DNA of 27,186 nucleotides from an uncultured Dorea sp. (GTDB lineage Bacteria; Bacillota; Clostridia; Lachnospirales; Lachnospiraceae), in NCBI GenBank assembly GCA_910577685.1, contig CAJTOH010000047.1, forward strand, positions 1 through 27,186, given 5' to 3'. A program made the position numbers and the translations under genes. Positions 1 to 8,040 of this stretch are shown piece by piece; position 1 is the stretch's first letter; every line of letters starts with the position of its first letter. The notes beneath the pieces are model-generated. The model ran no database searches. It saw nothing but the letters and a program-made list of their open reading frames with translations, and was not told where the DNA came from.

Positions 1-79
1 ACCCTTGAAATAATAAGGTTTGTTAAAAAAATATGGTAGTTAACTTGACACTACCCAGAAAAGTAAGGAGGGCAGAGAT

Positions 80-676
80 ATGACTGAAAGAGAAAAAATG
101 CTGGCGGGGCAGCTTTACGACTGCGGCGACGCGGAATTGTTGGAGCAATGGCATAAAGCTAAAGATCTGGTCAGGGACTATAGCCGGACGGATTCCGCAA
201 ATGCGGAAGAAAAGGGACGCATACTGGATGAACTGCTTGGAGGACACGGAGAGAATCTTTGGGTCACCGCTCCGTTTTATGTAGATTATGGAAATAATAT
301 TTATTTCGGGAATAACTGTGAAGTGAATATGAATTGTACTTTTTTAGACGATAACAAAATTGTCGTCGGCAATAACGCTTTAATCGCTCCGAATGTCCAG
401 ATCTACACCGCGTTCCATCCGGCAAATGCAGCCGACCGGTTTGGGGAGCCAAAGGAAGACGGTTCTTTTGAGTTCTGTAAGACGCAGACGGCCCCGGTGG
501 TCATCGGGGATAATGTGTGGATTGGGGGAGGCGCAATTATCATGCCCGGCGTGACGATCGGGGACAATGTGGTCATTGGCGCGGGGAGTATTGTTACCAG
601 AGATATTCCGGATAATGTCGTTGCGTATGGAAGTCCTTGCCGTGTGATGCGGGAAAACAAATCCGACGAAAAATAG
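80..676 (+). CDS. maa: Maltose/galactoside-type sugar O-acetyltransferase
   Basis: Predicted cytoplasmic acetyl-CoA-dependent sugar O-acetyltransferase of the LacA/NodL/Maa family, 198 residues, a usual length for the family. The first ~55 residues look like the helical Maa domain (EREKMLAGQLYDCGDAEL). The rest is a left-handed beta-helix of hexapeptide repeats, clear in VIGDNVWIGGGAIIMPGVTI and following. His113 in the YTAFHP segment sits where the family has its catalytic histidine. The start is supported by AAGGAGGG upstream of the ATG. No promoter -10 is obvious in the 79 bases before it, and the gene ends 22 bases before the next start, so the two may be cotranscribed. The true acceptor sugar cannot be told from sequence. 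Confidence 0.93.
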   Translation: MTEREKMLAGQLYDCGDAELLEQWHKAKDLVRDYSRTDSANAEEKGRILDELLGGHGENLWVTAPFYVDYGNNIYFGNNCEVNMNCTFLDDNKIVVGNNALIAPNVQIYTAFHPANAADRFGEPKEDGSFEFCKTQTAPVVIGDNVWIGGGAIIMPGVTIGDNVVIGAGSIVTRDIPDNVVAYGSPCRVMRENKSDEK

Positions 677-698
677 TTAAATGAGATGGGGGAATAAT

Positions 699-1202
699 AT
701 GGGAGAGCAGCTAACAAAAAGCGACGTAAAGAAAATAAAGGAAGAGATTGAATACCGCAAGCTGGTAGTGCGCAAGAAGGAGCTGGAAGCGGTCAAAGAG
801 GCAAGGGCGCAGGGAGATTTGAGTGAGAATTTCGAATATAAGGCCGCGAAGCAGGACAAGAACCGTAACGAGAGCAGGATACGATATCTGGAGAAGATGC
901 TTAAGAATGCGAGGATTGTTTCAGATGCGTCAAGAGAGGACGAAGTAGGGATTAACAATACGGTAGAGGTCTACTTTGAGGAGGAGGACGAGACGGAGGT
1001 TTACCGTCTTGTTACAAGCGTGCGGGGGAATTCACTGCAAGGGCTGATCAGTATCGAGTCTCCTCTGGGGAAGGCTGTCAGAGGGCATAAAGTCGGCGAC
1101 CGGGTGAAGGTGAAGACCAATGGCGAGGACGGATATTATGTGGTGATCCGAAAGATTGATAAGACGACGGATGACACAAAGGATACGCTACGCAAATATT
1201 GA
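699..1202 (+). CDS. greA: GreA/GreB-family transcription elongation factor
   Basis: Predicted transcript-cleavage factor that enters the RNA polymerase secondary channel and rescues backtracked complexes. The N-terminal half is a charged coiled coil. The tip motif ARAQGDLSENFEYKAAK carries the conserved Asp and Glu that hold the catalytic metal, so the protein should be active. The C-terminal half is the FKBP-like globular domain. I place the start at 699, after the purine-rich GATGGGGG site, giving 167 residues; an in-frame ATG at 681 would add six residues but lacks a ribosome site. Some genomes carry several GreA paralogues and this may not be the main one; the symbol is a family-level assignment. 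Confidence 0.88.
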   Translation: MGEQLTKSDVKKIKEEIEYRKLVVRKKELEAVKEARAQGDLSENFEYKAAKQDKNRNESRIRYLEKMLKNARIVSDASREDEVGINNTVEVYFEEEDETEVYRLVTSVRGNSLQGLISIESPLGKAVRGHKVGDRVKVKTNGEDGYYVVIRKIDKTTDDTKDTLRKY

Positions 1203-1209
1203 TGAAAAG

Positions 1210-1243
1210 TTTTCCCAAAATTTGCTTGCATTTTTTGGGAAAA
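1210..1243 (+). terminator. Hairpin after greA-like gene
   Basis: Perfect 11-bp inverted repeat (TTTTCCCAAAA / TTTTGGGAAAA) with a 12-base loop, beginning eight bases after the stop codon. The flanks are A/T-rich, but there is no long T-run directly after the right arm. It probably ends or attenuates the elongation-factor transcript. The AT-rich stretch to 1368 shows no coding sequence. Confidence 0.55.
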
Positions 1244-1368
1244 TCGTTTAGTATATTTATATTCTAATATTCAAAAGAATCTTACAAATTATAGTATTTT
1301 CATTTTTTCAGAGTTTTCCACGATAAAACAAGAGAATTTATGTTGACAGTAAAGAAGAGGTGGCGTAT

Positions 1369-2868
1369 GTGACAGGAAGAGAAGGATATGATGTATTGCG
1401 TCTCATTGAGCATGGGCAGACATGCTATATCAGCTCAGAGTACGTGGAAGGAAAGATTTTAGCGGGTCGGATCAGATCTGATCCGGATATTACGAAAGAA
1501 CAGTTATTCTCTCTGATGCGGGAGATTGCGAATCAATTAAGTATGATTCATAAATGCAGGAAGAAGCCGTATTATCAGTATGTGAATCCTTACAGCATCG
1601 TGATAACGGACGAGGGAAAGCCCTATTTCCTGGATCTGGAGGCAGGTTCCAACGAAAAGAGACTGCGGTTCATGCAGAGGCGGGCTGTCAGGGAGTGTTT
1701 TCTTCCGAAAGAAGAAGCCTACTACCAGAGAGCGAGCGCAAAGCTTGATATCTATGGGCTTGGGAAGACCCTCCAGTACCTTCTGGCCTTGTCAAGGCCG
1801 GAGCCTCTGCTTAGAGGACGGGAAGAAAGAAGATTTCTTAGAATCATTTCAAAATGTCTGAATTATCAATCAAGATCAGCTTATCAAAGCGCAGCAGATA
1901 TCCGAAGGAATATCCCACAATATAAGAAGAAAACAGAACTGGTTCCCGCCGCCCGTAAAAGGGTGTTTATGGCTGCCGCGGCGGCGGTTATCCTTGGAGT
2001 TTCATGGAGATGGCAGAAGGCTTACCAGAGTTTCGAAGCCGCGCAGGAGAGTCTGCCGCCAAAAGAGATATTAGAAGAAAGTGAAGAGGACGCAGAGTCT
2101 GATTTCCAATCGGAGGTGTTGACGCGCGATCGAAGCAGTGAGTATATGGAACTTGCATTGGCGTATATTCTGGATTTAGAAGATTACGAGAAAAGTCTCT
2201 ATTATCTTGAAAAGATTCAGCAGTATGCTTCGGCTATGAACCTAAGAGAGCTTGCGGAAGCGCTTATGGGCAGGGAGAAGGATCCGGGTATATTGACGGA
2301 AAGTCTGCGCAGTCTGGAAGAAGAAGCAAGGGAGGACCCGACCGGACGGTATTATCGCTGCCTGCTCAAAGGGTACTGCCTGATGGATACGGAGCAGTCG
2401 GCAAAGGCTGTCCTGCGTCTTGGCAGGCTGTGTATGGAGAGGTTGGACAGCGGCGGGGAAGATGCGAAAGAAATCCGGCGGTATATGGCGGCAGCCTATG
2501 AAAAGACCGGAGAGGCTCAGGAGGCTGTGAAGCTGTACGAAGAGATTTTAGATCAGGAAACTGATGCTGCGGGGAGGGAAGATCTGTATGAGAAAATGAT
2601 CTTATTGTATGAAGCAGGGGGACAGTCCGGTATGGCCTTGGAGACCTGCGTAAAAGGAATCGGGGAGATAGGCGGGGCGGACAGGCTTAAGGTTATACAC
2701 ATGCGGCTGATGTGTAAGGACGCCGCCATAGGGCGCGACATATGCGCACGGACTATACAGGAGTATATTCGGCAGACGCCGGCAATTATGGAAAACGAGG
2801 GGTTTCAGGAGTTAATGGCAGAATATGAGATACATGTGGAAGGAGAGCAGGTATGGGTAGGACGATAA
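1369..2868 (+). CDS. Membrane pseudokinase with TPR-like C-terminal domain
   Basis: About 499 residues. The first ~190 resemble the C-lobe of a bacterial Ser/Thr kinase: a hinge-like SSEYVEGKIL, a DLE where DFG is expected, a well-kept LDIYGLGKTLQYLL (helix F) and a terminal helix pattern. The glycine loop and the VAIK lysine are absent because the protein starts near strand 4. The HRDLKPxN loop reads YQYVNPYSI, so the catalytic Asp, Lys and Asn are all changed. A single hydrophobic span at about residues 199-214 follows an RKR cluster, which suggests a cytoplasmic N-terminus. The ~280 residues beyond it are helical with TPR-like spacing. GTG at 1369 is preferred because AAGAGGTGG lies five bases before it; GTG at 1360 would bury that site. 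The layout recalls EssB of type VII secretion, but no other type VII gene is present. Catalytic activity is unlikely; the partner is unknown. Confidence 0.72.
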   Translation: MTGREGYDVLRLIEHGQTCYISSEYVEGKILAGRIRSDPDITKEQLFSLMREIANQLSMIHKCRKKPYYQYVNPYSIVITDEGKPYFLDLEAGSNEKRLRFMQRRAVRECFLPKEEAYYQRASAKLDIYGLGKTLQYLLALSRPEPLLRGREERRFLRIISKCLNYQSRSAYQSAADIRRNIPQYKKKTELVPAARKRVFMAAAAAVILGVSWRWQKAYQSFEAAQESLPPKEILEESEEDAESDFQSEVLTRDRSSEYMELALAYILDLEDYEKSLYYLEKIQQYASAMNLRELAEALMGREKDPGILTESLRSLEEEAREDPTGRYYRCLLKGYCLMDTEQSAKAVLRLGRLCMERLDSGGEDAKEIRRYMAAAYEKTGEAQEAVKLYEEILDQETDAAGREDLYEKMILLYEAGGQSGMALETCVKGIGEIGGADRLKVIHMRLMCKDAAIGRDICARTIQEYIRQTPAIMENEGFQELMAEYEIHVEGEQVWVGR

Positions 2869-2945
2869 AAAATATTGTGGAGTTGTTTATAATACTGGGA
2901 TTGATTTACTGGCAGCAATATGGTATAGTTATATCAGTTTTATAG
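2853..2945 (+). CDS. 30-residue hydrophobic peptide overlapping the pseudokinase gene
   Basis: A short frame that starts inside the last codons of the pseudokinase gene (16-base overlap) and ends at TAG 2943-2945. AGGAGAG lies five bases before the ATG, which is a better ribosome site than many annotated genes here have. The peptide begins MGRTIKN and then has a single strongly hydrophobic stretch (IVELFIILGLIYW), so it would be a one-span membrane peptide. The overlap suggests translational coupling with the kinase-like membrane protein. It is too short for family assignment. It could instead be a chance frame or the broken start of a once longer gene. Confidence 0.45.
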   Translation: MGRTIKNIVELFIILGLIYWQQYGIVISVL

Positions 2946-2955
2946 ACGGTTTGAG

Positions 2956-3099
2956 ATGGGAGAGCGAAGGATTACGACAAGAATGTTGTTATTTAGTTTG
3001 CTCTTTTTTCTTGTACTCTGTCCCGGGGATAAGCCGGCTGAGGGCGCGGCCTTTGCCGCCTCCGGGAGGTATATATGCTTAATTAAAAGGATATATTGA
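2956..3099 (+). CDS. 47-residue secreted-type peptide or gene remnant
   Basis: Frame following the 30-residue ORF by ten bases. The N-terminus looks like a signal peptide: a basic start (MGERRITTRM), a hydrophobic core (LLFSLLFFLVL) and a possible AFAA cleavage region. Only about a dozen residues follow before the stop, so as it stands it would release almost nothing. The ribosome site is weak. The most economical reading is the 5' fragment of a deleted secreted-protein gene belonging to the pseudokinase locus; a genuine small secreted peptide is possible. It ends ten bases before glpP. Confidence 0.3.
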   Translation: MGERRITTRMLLFSLLFFLVLCPGDKPAEGAAFAASGRYICLIKRIY

Positions 3100-3109
3100 G
3101 GGAGAAGGG

Positions 3110-3679
3110 ATGGACAGAAAGTATTACGATGCAATCGAGAGCAATCCCGTTGTTGCGGCGGTGAAGGATATGGAAGGCCTTTTAAAATGTTGTGAGATGG
3201 AAGACGTCAAAGTAGTTTTTATCCTTTTTGGAGACATCTGTTCGGTCAGAGAGATCGTAGACAAGGTTAAAGAAACCGGAAGGATGGCGATGGTCCATAT
3301 AGATCTGATTGCGGGATTAGGAGCGAAAGAAGTGGCGGTGGACTATATAAAGCAATATACGGAAGCGGACGGAATTATTACCACCAAGCCGTCTCTTATC
3401 AGGCGGGGGAGGGAGCTTTCTTTGTGTACGGTGCTTCGGTATTTTCTGATAGACTCTATGGCATTAGAGAATATCAGAAACCAGCAGCACATGGCAAAGC
3501 CGGATTTTATCGAGGTGCTTCCGGGGCTTATGCCGAAGGTGATCGGGCAGATTTGTCAGACATCCAGAGTTCCGATTATTGCAGGAGGCCTGATAACCGA
3601 CAAAGAGGCTGTGATGGGCGCGCTGTCTGCCGGTGCGATTGCGGTATCTACGACAAATCAGGACGTGTGGCGGATGTAG
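3110..3679 (+). CDS. glpP: Glycerol-3-phosphate-responsive antiterminator GlpP
   Basis: 189 residues, full length for the GlpP family, a TIM-barrel-like RNA-binding regulator. In Bacillus it binds glycerol-3-phosphate and lets RNA polymerase pass a terminator in the glpD leader. Family-typical segments include VVFILFGDI, VHIDLIAGLG, DGIITTKPSLI, FIEVLPGLMPKVI and the phosphate-binding-like IAGGLITDKEAV. AGGGAGAAGG precedes the ATG. It is the first gene of the glycerol operon, 44 bases before glpK. A strong terminator hairpin between glpK and the next gene is a plausible target. No clear promoter was seen just upstream. Confidence 0.95.
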   Translation: MDRKYYDAIESNPVVAAVKDMEGLLKCCEMEDVKVVFILFGDICSVREIVDKVKETGRMAMVHIDLIAGLGAKEVAVDYIKQYTEADGIITTKPSLIRRGRELSLCTVLRYFLIDSMALENIRNQQHMAKPDFIEVLPGLMPKVIGQICQTSRVPIIAGGLITDKEAVMGALSAGAIAVSTTNQDVWRM

Positions 3680-3723
3680 TTAAAATACGAGAATAGAAAT
3701 ACAAACAGAAACAGGAGGATTCA

Positions 3724-5229
3724 ATGATGGCGAAGTATGTAATGGCGTTGGATGCAGGTACGACAAGCAACAGATGTATTCTATTTGATGAAGCGGGCAG
3801 GATGTGCAGCGTGGCACAGAGAGAACTAAAACAATATTTCCCAAAGCCGGGCTGGGTAGAGCATGATGCCGGCGAGATCTGGGCAAGCCAGATGGGGGTT
3901 GCGGTGGAGGCAATGAGTATGATCGGCGCGGATGCTCAGGATATCGCGGCGATTGGGATTACGAACCAGAGGGAGACAGCAATCGTATGGGATAAGAATA
4001 CCGGGGAGCCGGTCTGCCATGCGATCGTGTGGCAGTGCAGGAGGACGTCCGAGTATTGTGATTCCCTAAAAGAAAAGGGGCTTACGGATAAGTTTCGGGA
4101 GAAGACAGGTCTGGTGATCGACGCATATTTTGCCGGAACAAAGGTAAAGTGGATTCTGGACAATGTGGATGGAGCCAGAGAGAGAGCAAAGAGAGGGGAA
4201 CTTCTATTTGGAACGGTGGAGACTTGGCTGATCTGGAAGCTTACGAAGGGCAGAGTCCATGTGACGGATTACTCCAACGCCTCCCGTACGATGCTTTTTA
4301 ATATTAATACATTGGAGTGGGACGACGAGATTTTACAGGAGCTCGACATTCCCAGATGCATGCTTCCGGAGGCGAAGCCATCCAGCTGTGTATACGGAGA
4401 GGCAGACCCCTCCTTTTTCGGTGGGGCGATTCCTATAGCAGGAGCGGCAGGCGACCAGCAGTCGGCGCTGTTTGGGCAGACCTGTTTTGCGGCGGGCGAG
4501 GCTAAGAATACATATGGAACGGGCTGCTTCCTGCTGATGAATACGGGGGAGAAGCCTGTATTTTCAAAGAACGGGCTGGTTACGACTATTGCGTGGGGGC
4601 TTGACGGCAAGGTACACTATGCTTTGGAAGGTTCGATTTTTGTTGCCGGGGCGGCGGTTCAGTGGCTGAGAGACGAGATGAGGCTGATTGATTCCGCTAT
4701 GGATTCCGAGTATATGGCGAAGAAAGTCAAGGATACGAACGGATGTTATGTAGTGCCGTCATTTACGGGGCTTGGCGCGCCGTACTGGGATCAGTATGCG
4801 AGAGGGACCATTGTTGGGATTACCCGCGGGGTGAATAAGTACCATATCATTCGTGCGACGTTAGAGTCTCTGGCTTATCAGGTTAATGATGTGCTTACGG
4901 CGATGAAGGCAGATTCAGGTATTTCTCTTGCATCTCTCAAGGTAGACGGAGGCGCAAGCGCGAATGATTTCCTGATGCAGACGCAGGCGGATATTATCAA
5001 TGCACCGGTGCAGCGTCCCCGGTGCGTAGAGACGACGGCGATGGGGGCGGCATATCTGGCAGGTCTGGCGGTAGGTTACTGGAAGAGCAAGGAGGAGGTG
5101 CTTAAGAACTGGGCGATTGACAGGACGTTTGTACCTTCTATTGCAGACCAAGAGCGGGCGAAGAGGATTCGCGGGTGGAATAAAGCAGTCAAGTACGCCT
5201 ACGGATGGGCGAAGGAAGAACAGGAATAG
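3724..5229 (+). CDS. glpK: Glycerol kinase
   Basis: Predicted cytoplasmic FGGY-family kinase, 501 residues, making sn-glycerol-3-phosphate from glycerol and ATP. Diagnostic segments are MALDAGTTSNRCILFD at the N-terminus (phosphate-binding loop), GITNQRETAIVWDKNTGEP, the AGDQQSALFGQ region, and SFTGLGAPYWDQYARG plus VDGGASANDFLMQ in the C-terminal domain. AGGAGG lies five bases before ATG 3724; the adjacent in-frame ATG at 3727 is equally possible. No glycerol facilitator gene (glpF) is present in the window, so glycerol must enter through a protein encoded elsewhere or by diffusion. Confidence 0.97.
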   Translation: MMAKYVMALDAGTTSNRCILFDEAGRMCSVAQRELKQYFPKPGWVEHDAGEIWASQMGVAVEAMSMIGADAQDIAAIGITNQRETAIVWDKNTGEPVCHAIVWQCRRTSEYCDSLKEKGLTDKFREKTGLVIDAYFAGTKVKWILDNVDGARERAKRGELLFGTVETWLIWKLTKGRVHVTDYSNASRTMLFNINTLEWDDEILQELDIPRCMLPEAKPSSCVYGEADPSFFGGAIPIAGAAGDQQSALFGQTCFAAGEAKNTYGTGCFLLMNTGEKPVFSKNGLVTTIAWGLDGKVHYALEGSIFVAGAAVQWLRDEMRLIDSAMDSEYMAKKVKDTNGCYVVPSFTGLGAPYWDQYARGTIVGITRGVNKYHIIRATLESLAYQVNDVLTAMKADSGISLASLKVDGGASANDFLMQTQADIINAPVQRPRCVETTAMGAAYLAGLAVGYWKSKEEVLKNWAIDRTFVPSIADQERAKRIRGWNKAVKYAYGWAKEEQE

Positions 5230-5245
5230 AGGATTTGCAGGAGAG

Positions 5246-5300
5246 AAGAGCAGAGCAATGACCGCATTGAGAGATATGCGTTTATTGTTCTGCTCTTTTT
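5246..5300 (+). terminator. Hairpin terminator between glpK and the G3P dehydrogenase; candidate GlpP target
   Basis: A 13-base left arm (5246-5258) pairs with 5285-5297 through one G-U pair and runs into TTTTT. A small GCAT/ATGC stem lies in the loop. This is a complete intrinsic terminator placed inside what is otherwise one operon, 29 bases before the next start codon. GlpP of Bacillus acts at a terminator in the leader of the dehydrogenase gene, so this hairpin is the natural candidate for glycerol-3-phosphate-dependent readthrough here. The regulatory role is inferred. Confidence 0.75.
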
Positions 5301-5328
5301 GGTATTTCATATATAAGGAGAAGGAATT

Positions 5329-6771
5329 ATGGATAAATATGATGTAGTTATTATCGGCGCGGGCGTGTCCGGAAGCGCCGCGGCAAGGGAGCTGTCCCGT
5401 TATGAGATAAAGGCATGTGTTTTGGAAAAAGAAGAGGACGTTTGCTGCGGAACCTCTAAGGCGAACAGCGGTATCGTCCATGCGGGCTATGACGCCCCCA
5501 CAGGATCCTTGAAAGCACAGATGAACCTGAGGGGAAACGAGTTGATGGAACCGTTAGCTAAGGAGCTGGATATTCCGTTTATACGGAACGGTTCACTGGT
5601 AATCTGCCGGAGCCGGGAAGATCTGCCGCGGCTTGAGGCCCTTTATGAAAGGGGCGTTTCCAATGGCGTAAAAGGGCTTCGGATTCTAAGTAGGGAAGAG
5701 GTATTAGAAAAGGAGCGCAATATATCTGAGGATGTATATGCGGCGCTCTACGCGCCTACGGGAGGAATCGTATGTCCCTTTGAGCTGAATATAGCCCTTG
5801 CGGAAAATGCGAATGTGAACGGAGTGGAGTTTTACTTCCGTACGGAGGTAAAAGATATTGAGAGATATGAAGAGGGGTATCGGGTAATAACAAACCAGGG
5901 CGTATTTGAGACGAAGTATGTGGTGAATGCGGCAGGGGTCTACGCAGATCAATTCCACAACATGGTCAGCGCGCAAAAGATCAGCATTACGGCCAGAAGG
6001 GGCGACTATTGCCTGTTGGATAAGAGTGCGGGAGCCCATGTGAAGAATACGATATTTACTTTACCGGGGAAATTCGGCAAAGGAATTCTGGTGGCGCCGA
6101 CGGCTCACGGCAATCTGATTCTGGGACCCACTGCAATAGATATTCAGGACAAAGAAGGAACAAATACGACGGGGGAAGGGCTTGAGCAAGTGATGAAAAA
6201 TGCCGGAATGAATGTAAAGGATCTTCCAATGCGCCAGATCATCACTTCCTTTGCAGGGCTTCGGGCACATGAAGACGGGGATGAATTTATCATAGAAGAG
6301 ATTTTTGACGCGCCGGGATTCATCGACTGCGCCGGAATTGAGTCGCCTGGGCTTACGAGCTGTCCGGCGATAGGAGAACGGATTGCCGGGATCATAAAGG
6401 AGAAGATGGGACTGAGAGAAAAAGAGGATTTTATTTCCGAGAGAAAAGGGATTCTGAAACCGGAAACACTGTCAAGAGAAGAGCGGGCGGCATTAATCCG
6501 TGAGAATCCGGCATATGGAAATATCATTTGCCGATGTGAGATGATTACGGAGGGAGAGATCGTGGAAGCCATACGGCGTCCCCTCGGCGCAAAATCATTA
6601 GATGGGGTGAAACGCAGGACGAGAGCGGGTATGGGACGGTGTCAGGCCGGATTTTGTTCGCCGAGGACGATGGAGATCTTGGCGAGAGAGCAGAAGACGG
6701 ATATCCGGAAAGTGACCAAATCCGGAGGGGCTTCGTATCTGGTTGTTGGAACGAACAAAGATATTTTTTAA
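5329..6771 (+). CDS. glpA: GlpA-like FAD-dependent glycerol-3-phosphate dehydrogenase
   Basis: 480 residues. The N-terminal dinucleotide fold (VVIIGAGVSGSAAARELSRY) and DAO-type substrate domain are followed by a C-terminal BFD-like [2Fe-2S] domain: CRCE near residue 405, and CQAGFC about 40 residues later, gives four cysteines. It probably oxidises sn-glycerol-3-phosphate to dihydroxyacetone phosphate, passing electrons to the partner oxidoreductase encoded next, as in anaerobic GlpABC systems, but without a recognisable GlpC. AAGGAGAAGG precedes the ATG. The same fold covers 2-hydroxyglutarate dehydrogenases, but its place behind glpP-glpK decides the substrate. Confidence 0.85.
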   Translation: MDKYDVVIIGAGVSGSAAARELSRYEIKACVLEKEEDVCCGTSKANSGIVHAGYDAPTGSLKAQMNLRGNELMEPLAKELDIPFIRNGSLVICRSREDLPRLEALYERGVSNGVKGLRILSREEVLEKERNISEDVYAALYAPTGGIVCPFELNIALAENANVNGVEFYFRTEVKDIERYEEGYRVITNQGVFETKYVVNAAGVYADQFHNMVSAQKISITARRGDYCLLDKSAGAHVKNTIFTLPGKFGKGILVAPTAHGNLILGPTAIDIQDKEGTNTTGEGLEQVMKNAGMNVKDLPMRQIITSFAGLRAHEDGDEFIIEEIFDAPGFIDCAGIESPGLTSCPAIGERIAGIIKEKMGLREKEDFISERKGILKPETLSREERAALIRENPAYGNIICRCEMITEGEIVEAIRRPLGAKSLDGVKRRTRAGMGRCQAGFCSPRTMEILAREQKTDIRKVTKSGGASYLVVGTNKDIF

Positions 6772-6791
6772 CAGTATGAGGAGGCGGCAAC

Positions 6792-8036
6792 ATGGAGAAT
6801 TATGATATTGTAATTATCGGCGGCGGTCCGGCGGGGCTGGCGGCGGCGGTTTCGGCAAGGGAAAACGGAGTAGAACGGATAGTGATACTGGAACGCGACA
6901 GGGAGCTTGGGGGGATACTGAATCAATGTATCCACAATGGTTTCGGGCTGCACACCTTTAAGGAAGAGTTGACCGGCCCGGAATATGCGGCAAGATTCAT
7001 AAGCCAAGCGGCGGATCTGGGAATTGAATATCGGTTAAATACGATGGTTACGGATATCAGCCCGAAGAAGACAGTGACGGCCGTAAACTGTGAGGAGGGG
7101 CTGTTTGAGATTCAGGCCAAGGCGGTTATTCTGGCGATGGGATGCAGGGAGAGGCCGCGGGGAGCGCTGAATATTCCGGGGTATCGGCCTGCGGGCATTT
7201 TTTCGGCAGGAACGGCGCAGAGGCTGGTAAATATAGAAGGATATCTGCCGGGAAGAGAGGTAGTAATCTTAGGATCCGGTGATATCGGCCTGATTATGGC
7301 AAGGAGAATGACGCTTGAAGGGGCGAAGGTGAAGGTAGTAGCCGAACTGATGCCGTATTCCGGCGGATTGAAGAGAAATATCGTCCAATGTCTGGATGAT
7401 TATGGAATTCCGCTTAAATTGAGCCATACGGTGGTGGATATTAAGGGGAAGGAACGGCTGGAAGGCGTTACATTAGCAGAAGTTGACGAAAAAGGGAAAC
7501 CGATTCCCGGCACGCAGGAATTTTATTCCTGTGATACACTCCTCCTCTCTGTGGGATTGATTCCGGAAAATGAACTTTCCATCGGAATGGGAGTTGAGCT
7601 GAACCCTGTCACATCCGGCCCAAGGGTGAACGAAAGCCTTGAGACCAATATAGAGGGTGTGTTTGCATGCGGAAATGTTCTTCACGTGCATGATTTGGTG
7701 GATTTTGTGTCAGAGGAAGCAAAGACGGCGGGAAAAAACGCGGCTAGGTATGTGCAGGAAAGAAGCATTATACTCATTCCGGGGGAAGGCGTACGGTATA
7801 CGGTTCCGGAGAAAATCTGCGTAAAACGGATGGAGGAACGGCTGACAGTTCGTTTTCGAGTAGGAAAGGTATATAAGAATTGTTATGTAAGCGTCTATTT
7901 TGGGAAAGAGCGGGTTATTCACAGGAAGAAGGCGGTAGCGGCGCCGGGAGAGATGGAAGAAATTGCACTTACAAAGGAACAGCTTATGAGCGGTCCGAAT
8001 TTAGAGACAATCACTATAAAAATAGAGGAGGCATAA
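6792..8036 (+). CDS. NAD(P)/FAD-dependent oxidoreductase, partner of the GlpA-like protein
   Basis: 414 residues with two dinucleotide-binding folds: IVIIGGGPAGLAAAVSA (FAD) and VVILGSGDIGLIMARR (NAD(P)H), plus a GVFACGNV motif near the FAD. The usual redox CxxC of thioredoxin-reductase-like enzymes is missing; there is one Cys in the NQCIHNGFG segment. It probably moves electrons between the GlpA-like flavoprotein and NAD(P). It starts 20 bases after the upstream stop and ends four bases before the DUF1667 gene, so the three form one unit. It functionally resembles GlpB but is a different, longer-range homologue; I therefore give no symbol. Confidence 0.85.
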   Translation: MENYDIVIIGGGPAGLAAAVSARENGVERIVILERDRELGGILNQCIHNGFGLHTFKEELTGPEYAARFISQAADLGIEYRLNTMVTDISPKKTVTAVNCEEGLFEIQAKAVILAMGCRERPRGALNIPGYRPAGIFSAGTAQRLVNIEGYLPGREVVILGSGDIGLIMARRMTLEGAKVKVVAELMPYSGGLKRNIVQCLDDYGIPLKLSHTVVDIKGKERLEGVTLAEVDEKGKPIPGTQEFYSCDTLLLSVGLIPENELSIGMGVELNPVTSGPRVNESLETNIEGVFACGNVLHVHDLVDFVSEEAKTAGKNAARYVQERSIILIPGEGVRYTVPEKICVKRMEERLTVRFRVGKVYKNCYVSVYFGKERVIHRKKAVAAPGEMEEIALTKEQLMSGPNLETITIKIEEA

Positions 8037-8040
8037 GGCG

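Noticed and set aside
4915..5481. 188-codon minus-strand frame across the glpK end and the next gene
   Set aside because: Antisense shadow of two well-recognised genes; it contains the terminator region and has no ribosome site or family resemblance.
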